Position numbers and translations under genes: made by a program | From: Aquisediminimonas sp031376385 | GTDB lineage: Bacteria > Pseudomonadota > Alphaproteobacteria > Sphingomonadales > Sphingomonadaceae | Direction of reading: 5' to 3' | Assembly (NCBI GenBank): GCA_031376385.1 | Contig: JANMDQ010000029.1 | Coordinates: 1-64,000 of the forward strand | Length of the DNA stretch: 64,000 nucleotides | Shown: piece by piece, positions 59,187 through 64,000 of the stretch | Position numbering within the stretch: the first letter of the stretch is position 1 | Layout of the letters: each line of letters starts with the position of its first letter | The notes under the pieces: generated by a model | Database searches by the model: none | What the model was told of the DNA's origin: nothing | Seen by the model: the letters and a program-made list of their open reading frames with translations, nothing else

Positions 59187-61844
59187 ATGACTTCGACCAA
59201 CGACATTCGCCGATCCTTCCTCGATTATTTTGGCCAGGCCGGGCATGAACGCGTCGCGTCTGCCCCGCTTGTGCCGCATAATGATCCGACGCTGATGTTC
59301 GTCAACGCAGGCATGGTGCCGTTCAAGAATGTCTTTACGGGGCTCGAAACGCGCCCATATATGACCGCGGTGTCCAGCCAGAAATGCGTGCGTGCAGGGG
59401 GTAAACATAACGACCTTGACAATGTCGGCTACACTGCGCGCCATCACACCTTCTTTGAAATGCTCGGCAATTTTTCATTCGGGGACTATTTCAAAGAACA
59501 AGCCATCGTTCATGCTTGGACATTGCTGACAAAAGAATGGGGCTTGTCTCCAGACCGCCTCACCACCACTGTATATCACACCGATGATGAGGCCTTTGGC
59601 CTTTGGAAGAAGATTGCGGGCCTGCCCGATGACCGGATCATCCGCATTCCCACATCCGACAATTTCTGGTCGATGGGCGACACGGGGCCATGCGGGCCGT
59701 GCAGTGAAATTTTCTACGATCACGGTGACCATATTTTTGGTGGCCCGCCGGGCAGCCCGACCGAAGACGGAGATCGGTTCGTTGAAATCTGGAACCTCGT
59801 CTTCATGCAATTTGATCAAGCTGCCGATGGCACTAGGTCAGACTTGCCAAGGCCGAGCATTGATACGGGAATGGGCCTCGAACGCGTTGCCGCGGTGATG
59901 CAGGGCGTCCATGACAATTATGACACGGATACGTTCAAAGCACTGATCGCGGAATCAGGCGAACTCACCAAGACCGCTACGACGGGCGACACGGAAGCGT
60001 CCCACCGCGTCATTGCCGATCATCTGCGCACGTCAGGGTTCTTGGTGGCTGACGGCGTTCTTCCCGCCAATGAAGGGCGCGGCTATGTCCTCCGCCGGAT
60101 CATGCGTCGCGCCATGCGTCATGCGCATTTGCTCGGTGCCAAAGAACCCTTGATGCACCGACTGGTGCCAGCACTGGTTGCGGAGATGGGCGGCGCTTAT
60201 CCTGAGCTAGTCCGCGCGCAGGCGGCCATTGAATCGACGCTGGTGCAGGAAGAAACACAGTTTCGCCGCACGCTTCAGAACGGGCTGAAGCTGCTTGACG
60301 AAGCAACTGCGGGTATGGGCGCGGGTGATACTCTGCCCGGTGACGTCGCGTTCAAGCTCTATGATACCTACGGCTTCCCCTATGATCTGACCGAGGACGC
60401 GTTGAGAGTGAATGGCCTTACCGTTGACCGGGCGGGCTTTGATGCGGGAATGGCACAGCAAAAGGCTATGGCCCGCGCTGCATGGAAAGGATCGGGCGCG
60501 AAAGCCTCAGACGATGTCTGGTTCGACATTGCTGAGCGTGAAGGTTCGACCGAGTTTATTGGCTACGGTGCAACCGAAGGCGACGGCCAAGTCGTTTCGA
60601 TCCTTGTCGACGGGGTGGAGCAAATCGCGCCAGCGACTGTCGCTGCACCAGCGAGCGTCACTATTCTTACCAACCAAACCCCCTTTTATGCTGAGAGTGG
60701 CGGGCAGAGCGGCGACGCCGGGACCATCACGAGCGATGGTAACTTGCGAGCTGTTGTCGAAGACACTGCAAAGCCGCTGGGGCGTCTTCATGCCCATCAT
60801 GTGAAACTGGACAGCGGCAGAATTAGCGTTGGCGATACAATTCACCTGTCTGTTGATGTCGCGCGCCGAAACCGCATTCGCGCCAACCATTCCGCCACAC
60901 ATTTGCTTCATTCCGCACTGCGCAACACGCTGGGCGGTCATGTGACGCAAAAGGGCAGCATGGTGGCCGATGACCGGCTGCGGTTCGACTTCTCACACAA
61001 TAATGCGCTTTCTCCTGTAGAGCTCGCAGCCATCGAAGCCGAAGTGAATGCCGAAATTCGCGGTAATCAGCCAGTCTCTACGCGACTGATGACGCCTGAC
61101 GATGCTGTTGCGGCAGGAGCGCTGGCGTTGTTCGGCGAAAAATATGGCGATGAAGTCCGTGTGCTCACGATGGGGCCAAAGGCCGACGCACGCGCCTATT
61201 CAGTAGAGCTTTGCGGCGGCACCCATGTGTCTGCACTTGGTGATATTGCGCTGTTCAAGATTATCTCCGAAGGGGCAGTGGCCAATGGCATTCGCCGAAT
61301 AGAGGCCATGACTGGGGAAGCCGCGCGGCTTTGGCTGACTGATCGTGAAGATCGGCTGAAAGAAGTCGCAACTTCTCTTAAGACAAGCCCGGAAGATGTT
61401 CCGGCCCGCGTCGCGACGCTTTCCGAAAGCGTACGCAAGCTCGAAAAGGATCTGGCTGAGGCCAAAAAGGCATTGGCCCTCGGCGGAAGTTCTGGCGGCG
61501 TTGCCGCAGAACCGGAGGACATCGGTGGTGTAAAATTTTTGGGTCAGAGCTTTGATGGGCTCGATCCAAAAGACCTGCGCGGTTTGATCACCGACGCTAA
61601 GGCTCGCTTAGGTGAAGGAGTTGCAGCTGTTGTGACTGTGAATGACGGTCGTGCTTCCATAGCAGTTGGCGTGACGGAAGGGTTGTTCACTAAGTTCGAT
61701 TCTGTTGCTTTGGTCAAGGTGGCGGTCGCCGCACTTGGCGGTCAAGGTGGCGGCGGACGGCCAGATATGGCGCAAGGCGGCGGCCCGAATGGCGCCAATG
61801 CCGCCGCGGCGCTTGAGGCTATACGGTTCGCCCTTTCGGCTTAG
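59187..61844 (+). CDS. alaS: alanyl-tRNA synthetase
   Basis: Class II synthetase of 885 residues. The catalytic core opens SFLDYFGQAGHERVASAPLVPHNDPTLMFVNAGMVPFK and has HHTFFEMLGNFSFGDYFK. The editing domain has the zinc site HSATHLLH and CGGTHVS. The C-Ala domain ends in a Gly-rich GGGRPDMAQGGG block. AlaRS charges tmRNA as well as tRNA-Ala, linking it to ssrA/smpB here. Its last 26 bp overlap the convergent antiporter gene. Confidence 0.97.
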   Translation: MTSTNDIRRSFLDYFGQAGHERVASAPLVPHNDPTLMFVNAGMVPFKNVFTGLETRPYMTAVSSQKCVRAGGKHNDLDNVGYTARHHTFFEMLGNFSFGDYFKEQAIVHAWTLLTKEWGLSPDRLTTTVYHTDDEAFGLWKKIAGLPDDRIIRIPTSDNFWSMGDTGPCGPCSEIFYDHGDHIFGGPPGSPTEDGDRFVEIWNLVFMQFDQAADGTRSDLPRPSIDTGMGLERVAAVMQGVHDNYDTDTFKALIAESGELTKTATTGDTEASHRVIADHLRTSGFLVADGVLPANEGRGYVLRRIMRRAMRHAHLLGAKEPLMHRLVPALVAEMGGAYPELVRAQAAIESTLVQEETQFRRTLQNGLKLLDEATAGMGAGDTLPGDVAFKLYDTYGFPYDLTEDALRVNGLTVDRAGFDAGMAQQKAMARAAWKGSGAKASDDVWFDIAEREGSTEFIGYGATEGDGQVVSILVDGVEQIAPATVAAPASVTILTNQTPFYAESGGQSGDAGTITSDGNLRAVVEDTAKPLGRLHAHHVKLDSGRISVGDTIHLSVDVARRNRIRANHSATHLLHSALRNTLGGHVTQKGSMVADDRLRFDFSHNNALSPVELAAIEAEVNAEIRGNQPVSTRLMTPDDAVAAGALALFGEKYGDEVRVLTMGPKADARAYSVELCGGTHVSALGDIALFKIISEGAVANGIRRIEAMTGEAARLWLTDREDRLKEVATSLKTSPEDVPARVATLSESVRKLEKDLAEAKKALALGGSSGGVAAEPEDIGGVKFLGQSFDGLDPKDLRGLITDAKARLGEGVAAVVTVNDGRASIAVGVTEGLFTKFDSVALVKVAVAALGGQGGGGRPDMAQGGGPNGANAAAALEAIRFALSA

Positions 61845-63603
61845 AACGCAGTGGCCCGAGGCGGGGATCCTCATCGAGATTACCTGCATCCCGTATGATC
61901 GCGCGAAGCTCATCACGCTTCTCATGGATGGAGGCAATAACGGGTCCCATTGCAATGCCGAGGTCAACCAACACAGCCTCAGACAGCTGGAGCGAACTTT
62001 CCAGTGTCTCTGGCACCGCGTCAGTTGCGCCAACGCGGTAGAGTTCAGCCGCATGATCAATATCGCGCGCGCGGACGACAATCGTCAGATCGGGAAAGCG
62101 TTTGCGCAAGTCAGCCGTCAGGCGCACGGCCTGCACTTTGTCATCCATCGTCATCACGACGGCGGTAGCGACTTCAGGGTAGAGTAAGTCCAATGTTGCC
62201 CTTCGACCCGCATCGCCAAAGCGTATTGGCTTACCTTCGCGCCGAGCCACTGTGACGATATCGACATCATACTCAATCGCGACGTAGGGGCGACTGTGCA
62301 CTTCAAGCATCTCCGCCACCAACCGCCCAACGCGGCCATATCCGATGAGAATAGTGCGCGGCGCAAAATCTAACGGCGGGTCTGCGAATTTGGCGCCGCC
62401 CTGCCGCCATTCGATCCGCCGCGCGATGCTATGGCCAATACGCGCGAGCAACGGCGTTATTGTGAGGCCTAGCGCTGTCACCACTGTCCAGAACGCGGCC
62501 GCTTCCGCGCCAATCAATCCAGCCGTGGCAGCGGCGGTCAGCACGATCAAAGTCGTTTCCGAAGGGCTGGCCATCAATACGCCGGTCTCCGTTGCTATGC
62601 CGCTAGATATGCCGCCAAGGCGCAGCAGCCCCGTTGTAACGATAACTTTGATCGCGACGACGCCAGCCACGGCCAGCACAACTTCATGCCAGCGGGCGAC
62701 TATCATTGCCAAATCAAGGCTCATGCCTACGCTGATCAGGAAGATGCCAAGGGCTAATCCTTTGAAGGGGAGGATCATGGCCTCCACCTCCACCACATAT
62801 TTCGTCTCTGCGATCAATAGCCCAGCGACAAGCGCTCCGACGATAGGAGAAAGACCAATAACGCCAGTGGCAAAGCTTGACAGGATTACGACAAGAAGAC
62901 TGGCCGCTAGGAATAGTTCTGGGCTCTTCGTGCGCGCGGCTTGAGCGAACAGCGGGGGGAGCACATAGGGACCAAGGACAAGCATCGCTCCAACGATGAG
63001 GATGCCAAGGCCCGCAGTTTGGGCCAAATCCGCCAATCCGTCTCCGCCAACCCCCGCAGACAGGACGCCGAGCAGGAAGATGATCGGTACAAGCGCTAAA
63101 TCCTCAAAGAGCAGCATGGCCAGCGCCAATCGACCGACGGCGCTAGTCGTGCCTGCGATCGGAAGAACCAGCGCTGTTGAGGAGAGAGAAAGAGCAAGAC
63201 CAAGCCCCAATGCCGCAGGCGGAGATTCGCCGAATGCAATGAGGGCCGCTGCAATGAGGATGCTGGCGCCGATTAACTCTGAGGCACCAAAGCCAACCAA
63301 GCGCCTTCGCATAGCCCAGAGCCGACCAAAGGAGAGCTCAAGGCCTATAGAAAAGAGCAGCAATATGATGCCCAATTCCGCAAATGGGGCCATCCCTTTA
63401 GGATCAGATATCGTTATCCAGTAAAGCCACGGATAGTCACCCACTAGCGTCCCGAGACCAAAGGGGCCGACCAAGATGCCAACCAAAATGAACCCGATAA
63501 CAGGCGTTATGCGGAAACGCGCGAACGCAGGTATTACAAGGCCTGCGCTGCCTAGAATGACGAGCGTATCGCTGAAACCGGGGGAGTAAAACTCAAGCGC
63601 CAT
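61819..63603 (-). CDS. CPA2-type monovalent cation/proton antiporter (KefB-like)
   Basis: A 594-residue antiporter/channel of the CPA2 family. The N-terminal part has about 12 membrane helices from GFSDTLVILGSAGLVIPAFARF, with family patterns VIGFILVGILVGPFG and LSSTALVLPI. The C-terminal RCK_N domain begins ILIGYGRVGRLVAEMLEVHSRPY with a nucleotide-binding glycine loop. It exchanges K+ or Na+ for H+, gated by NAD(H) or glutathione adducts in KefB/C. MALEF at 63603 is the likely start; an ATG three codons earlier is possible. It overlaps alaS by 26 bp. Confidence 0.9.
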   Translation of the reverse strand: MALEFYSPGFSDTLVILGSAGLVIPAFARFRITPVIGFILVGILVGPFGLGTLVGDYPWLYWITISDPKGMAPFAELGIILLLFSIGLELSFGRLWAMRRRLVGFGASELIGASILIAAALIAFGESPPAALGLGLALSLSSTALVLPIAGTTSAVGRLALAMLLFEDLALVPIIFLLGVLSAGVGGDGLADLAQTAGLGILIVGAMLVLGPYVLPPLFAQAARTKSPELFLAASLLVVILSSFATGVIGLSPIVGALVAGLLIAETKYVVEVEAMILPFKGLALGIFLISVGMSLDLAMIVARWHEVVLAVAGVVAIKVIVTTGLLRLGGISSGIATETGVLMASPSETTLIVLTAAATAGLIGAEAAAFWTVVTALGLTITPLLARIGHSIARRIEWRQGGAKFADPPLDFAPRTILIGYGRVGRLVAEMLEVHSRPYVAIEYDVDIVTVARREGKPIRFGDAGRRATLDLLYPEVATAVVMTMDDKVQAVRLTADLRKRFPDLTIVVRARDIDHAAELYRVGATDAVPETLESSLQLSEAVLVDLGIAMGPVIASIHEKRDELRAIIRDAGNLDEDPRLGPLRSKPKGRTV

Positions 63604-63668
63604 GGATGGCACCTGTTGGCGGCGCGGGGGTGAACCGATGCATCATCCGCTCCCCCTTTGCCATTACA

Positions 63669-64000
63669 TCAGGCCCAATTGGCCATTTCTTTTTCCAGAT
63701 TTTCACGGACTGATTCAAAAAAAGCTTCAGTCGTTTGCCAAGGTTGGTCTGACCCTATCAGGATGGCCAAATCTTTCGTCATATTACCGCTTTCAACGGT
63801 TTTAATGCATACCTTCTCCAACAACTCAGCGAAGCGAGTTACGTCGGGTGTGTTGTCAAACTTGCCTCGGAATTTCAGACCACCAGTCCATGCAAAGATT
63901 GAGGCGATGGGGTTGGTAGACGTCGCCTTGCCCTGCTGATGCATCCGGTAATGGCGCGTCACCGTGCCATGGGCAGCTTCGGCCTCCACAGTTTTGCCAT
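63669..64000 (-). CDS. icd: NADP-dependent isocitrate dehydrogenase, C-terminal part
   Basis: The visible 110 residues are the C-terminus of the eukaryote-like type II NADP-isocitrate dehydrogenase of the TCA cycle: EAEAAHGTVTRHYRMHQQGK, then TSTNPIASIFAWTGGL and SGNMTKDLAILIG. The gene continues past 64000, so the N-terminus is outside the window. The assignment rests on the highly conserved end. Confidence 0.93.
   Translation of the reverse strand, partial: GKTVEAEAAHGTVTRHYRMHQQGKATSTNPIASIFAWTGGLKFRGKFDNTPDVTRFAELLEKVCIKTVESGNMTKDLAILIGSDQPWQTTEAFFESVRENLEKEMANWA

Noticed and set aside
1..64000. CRISPR array, tRNA, rRNA, intact IS or prophage
   Set aside because: No regularly spaced direct repeats, tRNA-type cloverleaf, rRNA core sequence, transposase or phage structural gene was seen in either strand.

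Overview
The window looks like part of an alphaproteobacterial chromosome, most likely a sphingomonad (order Sphingomonadales). Four things suggest this: a split (two-piece) tmRNA gene; CckA, HdaA, DUF2066 and GTA-holin-type genes; catabolic genes next to a large TonB-dependent receptor; and abundant short palindromic repeats of the CTTCGACAAGCTCAGG and CTCCGGCG-AGGCCGGAG types that litter sphingomonad genomes. No tRNA, rRNA, CRISPR array, intact insertion sequence or complete prophage was found.

Layout. 0-5.9 kb: heme-export genes ccmA-ccmB, a pterin dehydratase, the tmRNA gene, an Rrf2-type regulator, mscL, LemA/TPM envelope genes and a NUDIX hydrolase. 6-8.2 kb: an accessory patch (GNAT protein, secreted orphan, non-coding repeats). 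8.2-12.8 kb: yraN-rsmI, a lipoprotein resembling PBP activators, hemW and a CAP-domain protein. 12.85-15.8 kb: a gene-poor region ending in a 1.7-kb module bounded by imperfect inverted repeats and holding two orphan membrane-protein genes. 15.8-21.7 kb: DUF1223, aroQ-accB-accC, a GTA-type holin, hslV-hslU and a GFA protein. 21.8-38.6 kb: a catabolic/uptake region. It holds a five-gene minus-strand operon (propeller, Rieske oxygenase, MFS, serine hydrolase, DUF2141) divergent from a TonB receptor, an MFS plus ferrochelatase-like pair divergent from an FAD monooxygenase plus SDR pair, and then a CaiB-type CoA-transferase and a thiolase-like protein with a VapBC module between them. 38.7-64 kb: a membrane patatin, purM-purN, DUF2066-hdaA, rnd, aspS, a second toxin-antitoxin pair, greB-slt, dapA-smpB-DUF2062-cckA, recA, a GST, alaS, a cation/proton antiporter and the C-terminal end of icd.

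How parts connect. The tmRNA at 1.7-2.0 kb and SmpB at 53.7 kb are the two core parts of trans-translation. CckA and HdaA act in cell-cycle and replication control. recA has near-consensus SOS boxes upstream. The 22-38 kb region could take up and degrade an unidentified hydrophobic or aromatic/terpenoid-like substrate by ring hydroxylation, flavin oxidation, dehydrogenation, CoA transfer and thiolytic cleavage; this is inferred from families and context only.

The most unusual signals are in DNA structure. (1) Three intergenic copies of a sequence built like an rRNA-operon leader (TTGACA, 17-bp spacer, TAATGT-like box, then a boxA-like TGCTCTTTGA), none followed by rRNA. (2) A tandem TGTCAAC motif at three distant loci. 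(3) A palindromic element inserted in frame with an 8-bp target duplication inside a secreted-protein gene. (4) The inverted-repeat-bounded membrane-gene module at 13.96-15.63 kb.
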